Shown: positions 20,007 through 29,021, numbered from the stretch's first letter. The stretch is 64,000 nt of DNA from Umezawaea tangerina (GCF_003002815.1 NZ_PVTF01000024.1:58993-122992), one strand, 5' to 3'. The notes: generated from the letters alone by a model not told the origin. Numbers and translations: made by a program.

Positions 20007-21032
20007 GTGAGACTGGAGAACCGGGTCAGGACGGCCGCGTCCGCGCTCCTGGCCAAGCGGAAGTTCGTGGCGCCGCTGGACCTGTTCACGACGATGGGGT
20101 GGCTGCCGGACAAGCAGCTCGACCGGTGGCGGCGCGGCCAGGTCGACCACCTCGGCGTGGTGCTCGCGGTGACCCCGGACAAGGCGCGGGAAGCGCTGGA
20201 CGTGCTGCGGCGGTGGGCCGAGTCCGAGGGGTTGGCGGCCACCGAGGTGGAGTACCCGGCGGCGACGCTGGACCGGCGGCCGCTGCGCTTCGACACCGGG
20301 CCGGAGACGGCCTACCGGACGCACTGGATGGCCGTCGGCCTGTCCGAGACGCGGCGCAGGAGCCTGGTGGAACGGCAGAACAAGGCGCCCGACCTGGTGG
20401 TGGACGTGGCCACGGCCGACTGGTCGTGCACGGAGTGCCGCGGCACCGGCGACCTGTTCGTCGCCGACCCCGGCGGACCGCTCTGCCTGGTCTGCGCGGA
20501 CCTGGACCACCTCGTGTTCCTGGGCGCGGGCGACGCGACGCTGACCCGGCGGGCCAAGAAGGCGAGCGGGCTGTCGGCGGTCGTGCGGCGGTTCGAGAAG
20601 TCGCGCAAGCGCTACCAGCGCAAGGGGATCCTGGTAGAGGAGGCCGCGTTGGAGGAGGCCGAGGACTCCTGCCTCGCCGACGAGGACGTGCGGCTGCGCA
20701 GGCGGGAACGCGACCGCGAGCGCCGCGCGGACTGGGACGTCGACTTCCAGGCCGCGCTGGCCGAGGAGATCCTCCGGCTGTTCCCGCGCTGCCCCGCCGA
20801 GCGCGCCGAGGCCATCGCCGTCCACGCCGGGACCCGCGGCAGCGGCCGGGTCGGCCGGTCGGCGGCCGGCCGCGCCCTGGACGAGCGGAAGACGACGCTG
20901 GCGGTCATCGCTTCGTTGCGGCACGAGGACACCGACTACGACCGGATGCTGATGTCCGGTGTGGACAGAGCCGTGGCGCGCGAACGGATCCGCGCGGACG
21001 TCGACCGGTTGCTGGCGGACTGGCGCGGATGA
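20007..21032 (+). CDS. DUF2293 domain protein
   Basis: This 341-residue protein has a C-terminal DUF2293 domain (FPRCPAERAEAIAVHAG, GRVGRSAAGRAL, VIASLRHEDTDYDRML). The middle contains two Cys pairs (SCTECRGTG, LCLVCADL) that look like a zinc ribbon. The N-terminus is basic. Start GTG 20007 has GGGAGG nine bases upstream. The function is unknown; the zinc ribbon and basic character fit nucleic-acid binding. It is bracketed by two small Arg-rich genes on the other strand. Confidence 0.78.
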   Translation: MRLENRVRTAASALLAKRKFVAPLDLFTTMGWLPDKQLDRWRRGQVDHLGVVLAVTPDKAREALDVLRRWAESEGLAATEVEYPAATLDRRPLRFDTGPETAYRTHWMAVGLSETRRRSLVERQNKAPDLVVDVATADWSCTECRGTGDLFVADPGGPLCLVCADLDHLVFLGAGDATLTRRAKKASGLSAVVRRFEKSRKRYQRKGILVEEAALEEAEDSCLADEDVRLRRRERDRERRADWDVDFQAALAEEILRLFPRCPAERAEAIAVHAGTRGSGRVGRSAAGRALDERKTTLAVIASLRHEDTDYDRMLMSGVDRAVARERIRADVDRLLADWRG

Positions 21033-21034
21033 GA

Positions 21035-21062
21035 CGGGGAGCGGGCTCGCACCCGCTCCCCG
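21035..21062. terminator. Bidirectional hairpin between DUF2293 and small ORF
   Basis: CGGGGAGCGGG-ctcgca-CCCGCTCCCCG, an 11-bp perfect stem, lies in the 35-bp gap between two convergent genes. Confidence 0.75.
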
Positions 21063-21067
21063 CCGCA

Positions 21068-21223
21068 CTACCCGCGCCTGCGGACGGCGTACTGCCGCTG
21101 GGCCGCCACGGGAGCGGCGAACGCCCGCGGCGGGACCTGGGACCTGCGGGCCGCCCTGCGGTCCCGCCTGCCGGCGGGAACGGCGTCGGACTCGGGAACT
21201 GGCGGTTCGGAGCGCGTGGTCAT
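21068..21223 (-). CDS. Small Arg-rich protein (51 aa), unknown
   Basis: The ATG has GAGGAGG five bases upstream, and the ORF ends against a convergent terminator. The protein has a short acidic N-terminus (TTRSEPPVPESDAVP), then GRRDRRAARRSQ and a basic end QYAVRRRG. The RRDRR core and ending resemble the 75-residue protein at 19658, so the two may be diverged relatives. Function is not known. Confidence 0.6.
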   Translation of the reverse strand: MTTRSEPPVPESDAVPAGRRDRRAARRSQVPPRAFAAPVAAQRQYAVRRRG

Positions 21224-21406
21224 GAGCGCCTCCTCACTGTCGGGATGGCGTGCGTCGTCGACGACCGCGACGGGTCGTCGGGAAGAGCCCGCGAGGGCTA
21301 CCGGTGGGATGAGGTCACGCGCGGCACGCGAACGTCGGCGGCGGCGCGGAGGGTTCCTTCTCACTTCACCCGGCGACCGTAACAAGGCCCCGCGAAGGCC
21401 CGCCAC

Positions 21407-22156
21407 CTATTTACCGGCGGCCAGGAACTCCTCGAACGTGCCCTTGCCGTCGGCGTGCTCGGGGGTGGTGACCCGCCCCTCGCGCAACGCCCGGAAAGCC
21501 TTGCCCGGCAGGGAAAGGGACACGACCCGGCGCTTGAGGCCACGGGCCGTCGCGTAGGCCGCGGCGAGGTCCGCGACCGCCCGCACCTGCGGACCGCCGA
21601 GGTCGTCGACCCGCCCCGCGGGCTCGGCGTCGGCCAGGTCGACCAGCCGGGCGGCGACCTCGCGGACCTCCACCGGCTGCATCCGCGCGGTCGGCACGAT
21701 CATCAGCAGCGGCACCCGTGCCAGCGCGCCGAGCGCGGTGGCCACCAGGTCGTGGAACTGGGTGGCGCGCAACAGGGTCCACGGCACGCCGGACTCCTCG
21801 ACCACGCGCTCCTCGGCCAGCTTCGCCCGGTAGTAGCCCATGGGGACGTCCTCGATGCCGACGATCGAGATGTGCACGAGGTGCCGCACGCCCGCCGCAC
21901 GCGCCGCCACGACCAGCCGCCGGGTCGACTCGACGAGGCCCTTCCGCACGTTCGCGCAGTGCACGACCACGTCCGCGCCCTCGACCGCCACCGCGAGCCC
22001 GGCACCGGTGCCCAGGTCGACCGGCCACTCCGGCGAGCTGCGGCCGACCGCGCGGACGTCGTGGCCGCGCGCCCGCAGCAGCTCCACGACCACGCGCCCC
22101 AGGGTGCCGGTGCCACCGGTCACCACGACCGTCTTCACGTCCGAATCGTCGCTCAT
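21407..22156 (-). CDS. NAD(P)-binding NmrA/SDR-like protein
   Basis: This 249-residue atypical short-chain dehydrogenase has the nucleotide loop VTGGTGTLGRVV near residues 12-23, and GADVVVHCAN and HISIVGIEDVPMGYYRAKL following. YxxxK survives as YYRAK. Members act as NADPH-sensing regulators or small-molecule reductases, and the substrate cannot be read here. It is preceded on the same strand by a mycothiol-transferase-like gene 40 bases away, so the two may form an operon. Confidence 0.8.
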   Translation of the reverse strand: MSDDSDVKTVVVTGGTGTLGRVVVELLRARGHDVRAVGRSSPEWPVDLGTGAGLAVAVEGADVVVHCANVRKGLVESTRRLVVAARAAGVRHLVHISIVGIEDVPMGYYRAKLAEERVVEESGVPWTLLRATQFHDLVATALGALARVPLLMIVPTARMQPVEVREVAARLVDLADAEPAGRVDDLGGPQVRAVADLAAAYATARGLKRRVVSLSLPGKAFRALREGRVTTPEHADGKGTFEEFLAAGK

Positions 22157-22196
22157 GACCAGTGGACGGGCCAGGCGAGCCGAACGTGACACCAGC

Positions 22197-22871
22197 TCAC
22201 GGGTACGGCCTGAGCTCCGGCAGCTCGCCGGTCAGCGACCCGACCGGCGTGCGCCCCGCGGCCCACGCGGCAAGGTCGTTGCGGGCACCGCGGACCTCCA
22301 CCGGCGTGCCGCTCCCCCACGTCCACACCTGCCCGTCGTCGGCGCGCAGCAGGACCTGGACGCCCTCGGGCGCGCGGGGCGCGGTGAACGCGAGCAGGTG
22401 GTCGGCGAACTCGGGCAGCCAGGTCGCGGGCGTGTAGCCGAGCCGCAGGTCGGTGCTGTGGATCTCGATCTCGCGCCAGTAGCCCAGCACCACGTCGGCG
22501 ACCGTGCCGTCGCGGTAGACGACCGCGCGGTCCCAGTCGTCGTCGCCGATCTTCGCCAGGGCGCGGTCGAACGAGCCGGCCGCGGCCAGCACGGACTCGA
22601 CCAGGTCCACGGCCGGGTTGCCCGCGTTCGCGGCGATGGCGGCGTCACGGGCCGGCCTGCCGCCGTCGTAGGGCTCGATCTTGCGGCCTTCGAGGGCGTA
22701 CTCGACCTGGCGGGTGAACGCCGAGGCGACCCCGGCCAGGTGGGCGAGCACGTGCCCGCGGGACCAGCCGGGCAGCGTCGAGTCGGCGTGCACCGCGCTG
22801 TCGGTCAGCCCGTGCAGCAGACCGGGCAGGCGGGTGTTCGCGGCCCACACGGGAACGGGGTTCACGGCCAC
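22197..22871 (-). CDS. Maleylpyruvate isomerase-family mycothiol-dependent protein
   Basis: These 224 residues form a DinB-like four-helix N-terminus with LPGWSRGHVLAHLAG, whose His residues together with later Glu and His (WREIEIHSTDL) form the metal site of mycothiol-dependent isomerases and transferases. Mycothiol is the main thiol of actinobacteria. Which adduct or substrate it handles is not clear; no gentisate pathway genes are nearby. Start GTG 22871 has AGGAG six bases upstream. The gene is divergent from a CGNR regulator. Confidence 0.82.
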   Translation of the reverse strand: MAVNPVPVWAANTRLPGLLHGLTDSAVHADSTLPGWSRGHVLAHLAGVASAFTRQVEYALEGRKIEPYDGGRPARDAAIAANAGNPAVDLVESVLAAAGSFDRALAKIGDDDWDRAVVYRDGTVADVVLGYWREIEIHSTDLRLGYTPATWLPEFADHLLAFTAPRAPEGVQVLLRADDGQVWTWGSGTPVEVRGARNDLAAWAAGRTPVGSLTGELPELRPYP

Positions 22872-22963
22872 AACGACTCCTAACGGGCTTCAACGGGGAT
22901 GCCATTAGAGACTAGCGACCGCAGTCTTATGGGAACAAGCCCGAAGACCGTTAGGATCACCTG

Positions 22964-23533
22964 GTGGACACCCATCCAACCCTCGCCTTCGTGGGCACGG
23001 TCCGGTACGAGAGGGACGACCTCGCCACCGCGGCCGGGTTCGCCGACTGGCTCGGCCTGCACACCGACGCCCCCGTCGCGCTGGCGGCGGACGACCAGGT
23101 CAGGGCGCGTGTCCTGGCGTTGCGCAAGGCGGTCCGGACGCTGTTCGCCCGCGCGGTCGAGCCGGGGCCGCCGAGCCGGGCCGACGCGGACCGGTTGTTG
23201 GACCCCGGCGCCGCATTGGACCAGGTCAACGAGGCCGCGGGCGCCGTGCTGCGCGCGCCGCGGCTGGAGTGGCCGTCGGCGCACGCGCCGCGGGTCACCG
23301 AGCGGCTGACCGAGGCCGACCAGGCGACGCGGCTGGTCGCGGACTTGGCGCGCGCCGCGATCGAGTTCCTGGTGAGCGAGGACCGCGACCGGCTGCGGGC
23401 GTGCCCGGCGCCGCGGTGCGTGCGGTACTTCGTGCGCGACCACCCCCGGCAGGCGTGGTGCAAGCCGTCGTGCGGCAACCGGGCGCGGGCGAGCCGGTAC
23501 TACCAGCGGCACCACTCAGACCCCGACGGCTGA
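22964..23533 (+). CDS. CGNR zinc-finger regulator (ABATE + CGNR)
   Basis: This 189-residue protein has an N-terminal ABATE ligand-binding region and a C-terminal CGNR zinc finger: CPAPRCVRYFVRDHPRQAWC then SCGNRARASRYYQRH, with four zinc Cys. These proteins are taken to be stress or metabolite-responsive transcription regulators. The start is probably leaderless: a TAGGAT -10 box (22952-22957) ends exactly six bases before the GTG, and there is no ribosome site. The 3' end overlaps the convergent MFS gene by 18 bases. Confidence 0.87.
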   Translation: MDTHPTLAFVGTVRYERDDLATAAGFADWLGLHTDAPVALAADDQVRARVLALRKAVRTLFARAVEPGPPSRADADRLLDPGAALDQVNEAAGAVLRAPRLEWPSAHAPRVTERLTEADQATRLVADLARAAIEFLVSEDRDRLRACPAPRCVRYFVRDHPRQAWCKPSCGNRARASRYYQRHHSDPDG

Positions 23534-24727
23534 CCTCCGCCGCGCGGCCCGGCGCACGGCCGGACCCATCGCCAGGCCCGCGACCAGGAACACCCCGCCC
23601 AGCACCAGCCAGCCCGCGGTACCCCAGCCGATGACCAGCGCGGTCAGCAGCAGCGGCCCGGCCATCCTGGCGACCGGCACCCCCGTGCCGAAGAAGCCCT
23701 GGTACTGGCCCTGCTTGTCGGCCGGAGCCAGGTCGAAGCCGATCTCCCACGCCCCCGAGGCCAGCATCATCTCGCCGAGCACCTGGAGGACCGCGGCCAC
23801 CAGCAGCGCCAGGACCGCCGTCCACGCCGAGCCGCCCGCCGACAGCGCGAACACCGCGCACGACGCCAGCATCGCGAACCCCGCGCGGCGGACGAGCCGC
23901 GCGGCCGAGTCCAGCCCGGTCACCCGCCGGGCCACGCGGACCTGGAACAGCACGACGCCGACGGTGTTGAGCACGAGCAGCGCGGCGACCATCCACCGGG
24001 GCGCCTCGGTCCGCTGCACGATCCACAGCGGCACCACCAGGCTCAGCAGCGGCATGTAGAGCAGCATCACCGCGTTGAGGCACGTCACCAGCGCGTACGG
24101 CCGGTCGCGGAGCACCGCGAACACCGGTCCCCCGGTCGTGGTCACCGGGACCGGCGGCACCGGCGGAAGGCCGCGCAGCACGGCCGCCGCGGCGAGGAAC
24201 CCGAGCACGTCCAGCGCGAACACCACCAGGTAGGCCGCACGGGTGTCGACCTGCAGGGCCAGCCCGCCGACCCCGGCGCCGATCGCCAGCCCGGCGTTGA
24301 CCGTGGACTGGAGGTAAGCGCGGACGGCCGTCCGCTCCGCCTTGTCCACCAGCGCCGCCAGCAGCGCCTGCCGCGCGGCGGACAGGCCGGACTGGCAGCT
24401 CGCGTAGAGGCAGGCCGCGACGACGAACGGGACGAACGAGCGGACCACCAGGAACGACCCGACGGCGACGGCCGTGGCGACCGCGAGCAGCACCGCCGTG
24501 CCCTTGGGACCGCGCCGGTCGGCGAGGTGGCCCAGCGGAATGCCCGCGACGGACCCGACCGCCCAGCCCAGCGTGAGGCCGAACCCGATCTGCGTCGCGG
24601 ACAGCCCGACGATCCGGGTGAAGTACAGCGCCGAGCACACGAGGTACGCGCCGTCGCCGAGCGAGTTCGCCAGCTGCGCCAGCGCGAGCACCCGAGCCGG
24701 TCCGGGAGGCGGCAGGAATCCGTTCAC
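23516..24727 (-). CDS. MFS transporter (divergent from MocR regulator)
   Basis: This 403-residue protein has about twelve membrane helices and the MFS loop 2-3 motif GHLADRRGPKG near residues 62-72. Helix 1 (ARVLALAQLANSLGDGAYLV) and loop fit drug-type exporters. The promoter is read as TTACCC-17-TAGGGT with the GTG six bases after the -10, so translation is leaderless. CCGATTGGCC elements overlap this promoter and presumably are the operator of the divergent MocR regulator. The substrate is unknown. Confidence 0.85.
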   Translation of the reverse strand: MNGFLPPPGPARVLALAQLANSLGDGAYLVCSALYFTRIVGLSATQIGFGLTLGWAVGSVAGIPLGHLADRRGPKGTAVLLAVATAVAVGSFLVVRSFVPFVVAACLYASCQSGLSAARQALLAALVDKAERTAVRAYLQSTVNAGLAIGAGVGGLALQVDTRAAYLVVFALDVLGFLAAAAVLRGLPPVPPVPVTTTGGPVFAVLRDRPYALVTCLNAVMLLYMPLLSLVVPLWIVQRTEAPRWMVAALLVLNTVGVVLFQVRVARRVTGLDSAARLVRRAGFAMLASCAVFALSAGGSAWTAVLALLVAAVLQVLGEMMLASGAWEIGFDLAPADKQGQYQGFFGTGVPVARMAGPLLLTALVIGWGTAGWLVLGGVFLVAGLAMGPAVRRAARRRSAVGV

Positions 24728-24743
24728 ACCGGAACCCTAGGAA

Positions 24744-24795
24744 GCCGATTGGCCGGGGGTAAGGTCCGATTCCGAGCGATCCGATTGGGCCAATC
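24744..24795. promoter_or_regulatory. CCGATT-repeat operator region between MFS and MocR genes
   Basis: CCGATT occurs at 24745, 24766 and 24781 in the 70-bp divergent gap. The first is part of CCGATTGGCC, and the last is part of the palindrome GATTGGGCCAATC (24783-24795), three bases before the regulator's ATG. The first copy sits between the -35 and -10 of the MFS promoter. MocR/PdxR proteins commonly bind direct repeats in such gaps. Confidence 0.6.
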
Positions 24796-24797
24796 CG

Positions 24798-26192
24798 ATG
24801 GACTTCCACGTCACCCTCGACGGGCGCGGCGACCGGTCGACCAGGATCTACCGGCAGCTGCTGGAGGCGATCCTGGACGGGCGGCTGCGGCCGGGCGAGC
24901 GCGTGCCGCCAACCCGTGAGCTGGGCGAACGGCTCGGTGTCGCGCGCAACACGGTGGCCGTGGCCTACGACCGGCTGACCGCGGAGGGGTTCCTGGTCGG
25001 CCGTGTCGGCGCCGGGACGTACGTGTACTCCGACGGCGACCGGCCGCGGTCCCGGCAGGCACCCGCGGGGGCCGACGTGCGGCCGCGCGCGACGTGGGCG
25101 GCAGCGGCCGAACCCGAGCGCGACACCGCCTCCGGGCTGCCCTACGACTTCAGCGCGGGCGTGCCGGACGTCGGGCTGTTCCCGTTCGGCACGTGGCGCA
25201 GGCTGTTGCGGCCCGAGGCGGCGCGCGCCGACTACGGCGACCCGTCCGGGCTCCCCGAGCTGCGCGAGGCGATCGCGCGGCACGTCGGGGTGTCCCGGTC
25301 GGTGCGCGCGGACACCGACGACGTGCTGGTGACGCAGGGCGCGCAGCAGGCGCTGGACCTGGTCTGCCGGGTGCTGGTCGAACCGGGTGAGTGCGTCGCG
25401 GTCGAGGACCCCGGCTACCCGTTGGCGCGCGCTCTGTTCCGGTCGCACGGCGCGCGCGTGGTCGGTGTGCCCGTGGACGGCGAAGGGCTGGTGGTCGACG
25501 CGCTGCCCCCGTCGGCGCGGCTGGTGTACACGACGCCGTCGCACCAGTTCCCGCTCGGCACGCCGATGTCGTTGCGGCGGCGGACCGCGCTGCTCGACTG
25601 GGCGCGGCGGCACGGCGCCGTGGTGGTGGAGGACGACTACGACAGCGAGTTCCGGTACTCCGACCGGCCGCTGGAACCCTTGCAGAGCCTCGATCGGGCC
25701 GGGCGGGTGGTCTACGTCGGGTCGTTCTCGAAGACGCTGCTGCCGACGTTGCGGCTCGGGTTCCTGGTGGCTCCCGCGTCGCTGCGCCCGGCGTTGCGGG
25801 CGGCGAAGCAGCTCACCGACTGGCACGGCGACCCGATCGCGCAGGCCGCGTTGGCGCGGTTCATCGACGAGGGCCTGCTGGCGCGGCACATCCGCAGGGC
25901 GACGCGGGTGTACGCGGCGCGGCACGCGCGGATCACCGCCGCGCTGCGCGACGACTTCGCCCGGTGGCTGGAGGTCGTGCCGTCCGCGGCGGGCATCCAC
26001 CTGGCCGCGCGGACCCGGTGCGACCCGGACGAGGTGGTCGGGGTCGCCCGGTCCCGCGGTGTCGCGATCCGCGCGTTGAGCTCGTTCTCGCCGGAGGTCC
26101 ACTTCGGACTCGTCATCGGGTTCGGCGCGATCCCGGTGGACCGCATCGACGACGGGCTCCGCTTGCTGGCGGGGAGTTTCCCTCAGTCCTGA
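24798..26192 (+). CDS. MocR/PdxR-family regulator (GntR wHTH + aminotransferase domain)
   Basis: This 464-residue protein has a GntR winged helix at about 10-80 (LREL-type RVPPTRELGERLGVARNTV) and a fold-type I aminotransferase domain from about 115. The PLP lysine is in SFSKTLLPTLRLGF, with the Asp ligand in VVEDDYDSEFRY. Such proteins sense pyridoxal phosphate or amino-acid derivatives. Divergence from an MFS gene with shared CCGATT repeats suggests it controls that transporter and itself. Confidence 0.9.
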   Translation: MDFHVTLDGRGDRSTRIYRQLLEAILDGRLRPGERVPPTRELGERLGVARNTVAVAYDRLTAEGFLVGRVGAGTYVYSDGDRPRSRQAPAGADVRPRATWAAAAEPERDTASGLPYDFSAGVPDVGLFPFGTWRRLLRPEAARADYGDPSGLPELREAIARHVGVSRSVRADTDDVLVTQGAQQALDLVCRVLVEPGECVAVEDPGYPLARALFRSHGARVVGVPVDGEGLVVDALPPSARLVYTTPSHQFPLGTPMSLRRRTALLDWARRHGAVVVEDDYDSEFRYSDRPLEPLQSLDRAGRVVYVGSFSKTLLPTLRLGFLVAPASLRPALRAAKQLTDWHGDPIAQAALARFIDEGLLARHIRRATRVYAARHARITAALRDDFARWLEVVPSAAGIHLAARTRCDPDEVVGVARSRGVAIRALSSFSPEVHFGLVIGFGAIPVDRIDDGLRLLAGSFPQS

Positions 26193-28807
26193 TCGGCCGG
26201 GACGACCGTGCCGAGTGCACCGTCCACGGTGATCAATTGGCCGGTGGTGATCCGGTCGACCGCCTCCGCGACGCCGACCACGGCCGGGATGCCGTACTCG
26301 CGGGCCACCACGGCACCGTGCGAGTTCGCGCCGCCCATCTCCATGACCAGGCCGCCCGCGGTGAGGAACAGCGGCGTCCAGCCGGGGTCCGTCGACGGCG
26401 CCACCAGGATCTCGCCGGGCTCCAGGTGCGCGCCTACGGGGTCGAGCACGACCCGCGCGCGACCGGTGACCGTGCCCGCCGAAGCGGGTGTGCCGACCAG
26501 TGCCCCCGGTCCCGTGGGACCGCCCTGCGAGGCCACCGCCTCCGGCTCGGTGCCGTCGGACAGCAGCACCCGCGGCACCCGGCGACGACGCATCTCGCGG
26601 TCGTAGACCTCGTGCCGTGCCGCCACCTCGGCGCGGAAGTCCTTGCCTCCCAAGGCTTCGCGGATCTCCTTGAAGTCCAGGAAGTACACGTCGTCGACGG
26701 TCTCCAGAAGTCCCTCGGCCGCCAGCTCGGCGCCGATCAGCCCGACCTGCTCCCGGACGTGGGCGAACGCGACGACCAGGTGGTACTTCGGCATCTCGCG
26801 CAGGCCGACGAGCAGCCTGGCCCGGCCCAGCGCGAACCGCACGAACCGACCGCGGACCCGGCCCACCCTGCGCGCCAGGCGTCGCACGGTCTCCTCCGCC
26901 TCGGCGGCACCGCGGGCGAACTGGACGTCCGGGGCCAGCGCCGGGTCGTCCAGCCGCAGGTAGTTCGCCAGCACGCCGAGGATGTGCGCCGGGTCGTCGG
27001 ACCACCGCGGCAGCCCGAGGTCGATCTCGGCGACCGCGCGGTGCCCGTAGTCGCGCAGGAACCCGGCGAGCCCGCGCTGGGCGACCTCCGGCAGCGCGCC
27101 CTCGTGGAAGAGGGCCGCCAGCTCGCGCGCCGACCGGTCGCGCAGGGCGGCGCCCGACTCCGCGTCGGCCCGGATCGCGACGGCGACGTGCCAGAGCTCC
27201 AGGTCCATCTCGGTGGTGACGTTGTGCGGCAGGCCGCGCAGCACCGGCTGCAGGTCACCGGGCCGCCACTGCTTGCCGAGCACCTTGCCCGCGAGCCCCA
27301 GCATCGCGAACCCGGCGGCGGCCAGCGGGAAGATCATCGGCAGCACCCGGACCGTGCGCTCGCCCAGCACGTCCTCGCAGTGGTCGAGCCGTTGGACGGC
27401 CGTCGCGGTGTCGGAGACGGCCAGCAGCTCCCGTTGGGTCGCGGCGATCTGCGCCATGCGCCGGTGCGCGGACGCCGGGTCCGCCACGGCGCGCACGATG
27501 TGCACCGGGAGCCGGTAGCGGGCGGCCACCCGTGCGAACCGGCGGAGGAACGGCCGCCACGACGTGTGCACCAGGCTGAACCGCGGGTCGTCGAACAGGC
27601 CGCGCAGCACGACCGAGGACCGCGTCTCCATCACGTCCAGCGCGCGCGGCACGATCGCCCGGCCGGGCTTGCTGCGCACCAGCGTGGTCGCGTCCACCCA
27701 CAGCCGCTGCCCCGCCTCGCGGTAGGGCGCCGGGCCCGCGAGGCGGTCGCGCGCCGGACGGCCGAACAGGTCCGCGAGACCCGACGCCATCAGCCGGAAC
27801 CCCGCCAGGCCGATCGGCGTGATCGGCCGTTGCAGGCCCTGGGCGACGCTGAAGCACAGGAAGACCCGCGGGTCCTCGGCCGTGGCGCCGTCGGGCAGCG
27901 GGAACAGCGTCGTGATCGGCCGCGCCTGCGTGAGCCAGAGGGTGCCGTCCGCGTCGAGCGCCCACTCCGTGTCCTGCGGCGCCCCGTAGTGCGCCTCCAC
28001 CCGTGCGCCGAGCGCGGCCAGGTCGCGCACCTGCTCGTCGGTCAGGCACGCCCCGTCCGCCGTGTGCTCCACCTGTTCGGTGCCACCGCCGGGCAGCGAC
28101 CGGATCAGCACCCGCTTGTCCCCGAGCCCGCGCTCCCGGATCTCGCCGGACTCCGTGTCGACCACGAAGTGGTCCGGGTTCACCGCCCCCGACACCACCG
28201 CCTCACCGAGCCCCGGACTCGCGTCGACCACCGCCTCGCGGCGCCTGCCGGTGACCGGGTTCGCGGTGAACAGCACACCCGCCACCGCCGACTGCACCAT
28301 CTCCTGCACCACCACCGCGAGCCGCACCACGTCGTGGTCGATCCCGTTGCTCTCCCGGTACGCCACCGCCCGGTCCGTCCACAACGACGCCCAGCACCGC
28401 CGCACCGCGTCCAGCACCGCCTCCGCGCCTACCACGTTCAGGAACGTGTCCTGCTGCCCCGCGAAACTCGCGAACGGCAGGTCCTCCGCCGTCGCCGACG
28501 ACCGCACCGCCACCGGCGTCGCGACCCCCAACCGCTCGTACCCCGCCACCACCGCGTCCCGCACGTCACCCGGCATCTCCGCCGCCAGCAACAGCTCCCG
28601 CGCCTTCGCGGGCTCCCCGCTCACCCCACCGACGCTCTCCGCCACCCGCCGGTACGCCTCCGTCATCACGCAGAACCCCAGCGGCACAGGCAGTCCCGCC
28701 CGCGTCAGCTCCCCCAGGTTCGCCGCCTTGCCGCCGACCTCCGCCAGCATGCGCGCGTCGATCGCCGTGAAGTCGCGGATGAGCCGGTCGTCGAGGCGTG
28801 TCTCCAT
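26183..28807 (-). CDS. Rph-like ATP-dependent phosphotransferase (ATP-grasp, central, His domain)
   Basis: 874 residues from ATG 28807. The N-terminal PPDK/PEP-synthase ATP-grasp runs about 10-330 (GGKAANLGELTRAGLPVP, VAVRSSATAEDLPFASFAGQ, QEMVQSAVAGVLFTANP). A long central domain follows, and the phosphohistidine domain is at the C-terminus with GGANSHGAVV (His near 830). There is no pyruvate-binding TIM barrel, so it is not a true PEP synthase. The order and length match rifamycin phosphotransferase Rph, which uses ATP to phosphorylate the drug and release AMP and Pi. Whether the acceptor here is a rifamycin is unproven. An upstream in-frame TTG at 28843 is less likely. It overlaps the MocR gene end by 10 bases. 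Confidence 0.75.
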   Translation of the reverse strand: METRLDDRLIRDFTAIDARMLAEVGGKAANLGELTRAGLPVPLGFCVMTEAYRRVAESVGGVSGEPAKARELLLAAEMPGDVRDAVVAGYERLGVATPVAVRSSATAEDLPFASFAGQQDTFLNVVGAEAVLDAVRRCWASLWTDRAVAYRESNGIDHDVVRLAVVVQEMVQSAVAGVLFTANPVTGRRREAVVDASPGLGEAVVSGAVNPDHFVVDTESGEIRERGLGDKRVLIRSLPGGGTEQVEHTADGACLTDEQVRDLAALGARVEAHYGAPQDTEWALDADGTLWLTQARPITTLFPLPDGATAEDPRVFLCFSVAQGLQRPITPIGLAGFRLMASGLADLFGRPARDRLAGPAPYREAGQRLWVDATTLVRSKPGRAIVPRALDVMETRSSVVLRGLFDDPRFSLVHTSWRPFLRRFARVAARYRLPVHIVRAVADPASAHRRMAQIAATQRELLAVSDTATAVQRLDHCEDVLGERTVRVLPMIFPLAAAGFAMLGLAGKVLGKQWRPGDLQPVLRGLPHNVTTEMDLELWHVAVAIRADAESGAALRDRSARELAALFHEGALPEVAQRGLAGFLRDYGHRAVAEIDLGLPRWSDDPAHILGVLANYLRLDDPALAPDVQFARGAAEAEETVRRLARRVGRVRGRFVRFALGRARLLVGLREMPKYHLVVAFAHVREQVGLIGAELAAEGLLETVDDVYFLDFKEIREALGGKDFRAEVAARHEVYDREMRRRRVPRVLLSDGTEPEAVASQGGPTGPGALVGTPASAGTVTGRARVVLDPVGAHLEPGEILVAPSTDPGWTPLFLTAGGLVMEMGGANSHGAVVAREYGIPAVVGVAEAVDRITTGQLITVDGALGTVVPADQD

Positions 28808-28838
28808 GGCGAGGAGGTTACGAGGGTTCGACGGAAAG

Positions 28839-28854
28839 TTCAACGGGTGTTGAA
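28839..28854. promoter_or_regulatory. Inverted repeat at Rph-like gene promoter
   Basis: TTCAAC-gggt-GTTGAA, 6-bp perfect arms, lies about 32-47 bases upstream of the ATG at 28807 and next to an AT-rich AATAATTC that could be the -10 on the minus strand. It fits a repressor operator. No recognised rifamycin-associated element is seen. Confidence 0.4.
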
Positions 28855-28974
28855 TTATTGGGAGACGGCATCACCCGAGTGGCGGCGCCGTCCGGAACTC
28901 CACGACCGAACTACGGCCGCGTCCTGAAGAACCGCCCTTCCTTCGCTCCCAAGAACTTCCGCCCGACGAACGCC

Positions 28975-29009
28975 GACGAGGGCGGCCCCGGATCGGGGCC
29001 GCCCTCGTC
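28975..29009 (-). terminator. Hairpin after nrdJ
   Basis: GACGAGGGCGGCCCCG-gat-CGGGGCCGCCCTCGTC is a 16-bp perfect stem that begins 12 bases past the nrdJ stop. The stretch 28855-28974 holds only the upstream region of the Rph-like gene. Confidence 0.85.
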
Positions 29010-29021
29010 AGGTGGGGAGTA

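Noticed and set aside
23295..27005. 1236-codon minus-strand frame across the MFS, MocR and Rph-like genes
   Set aside because: It is out of frame with all three recognised genes and has no recognisable domain.
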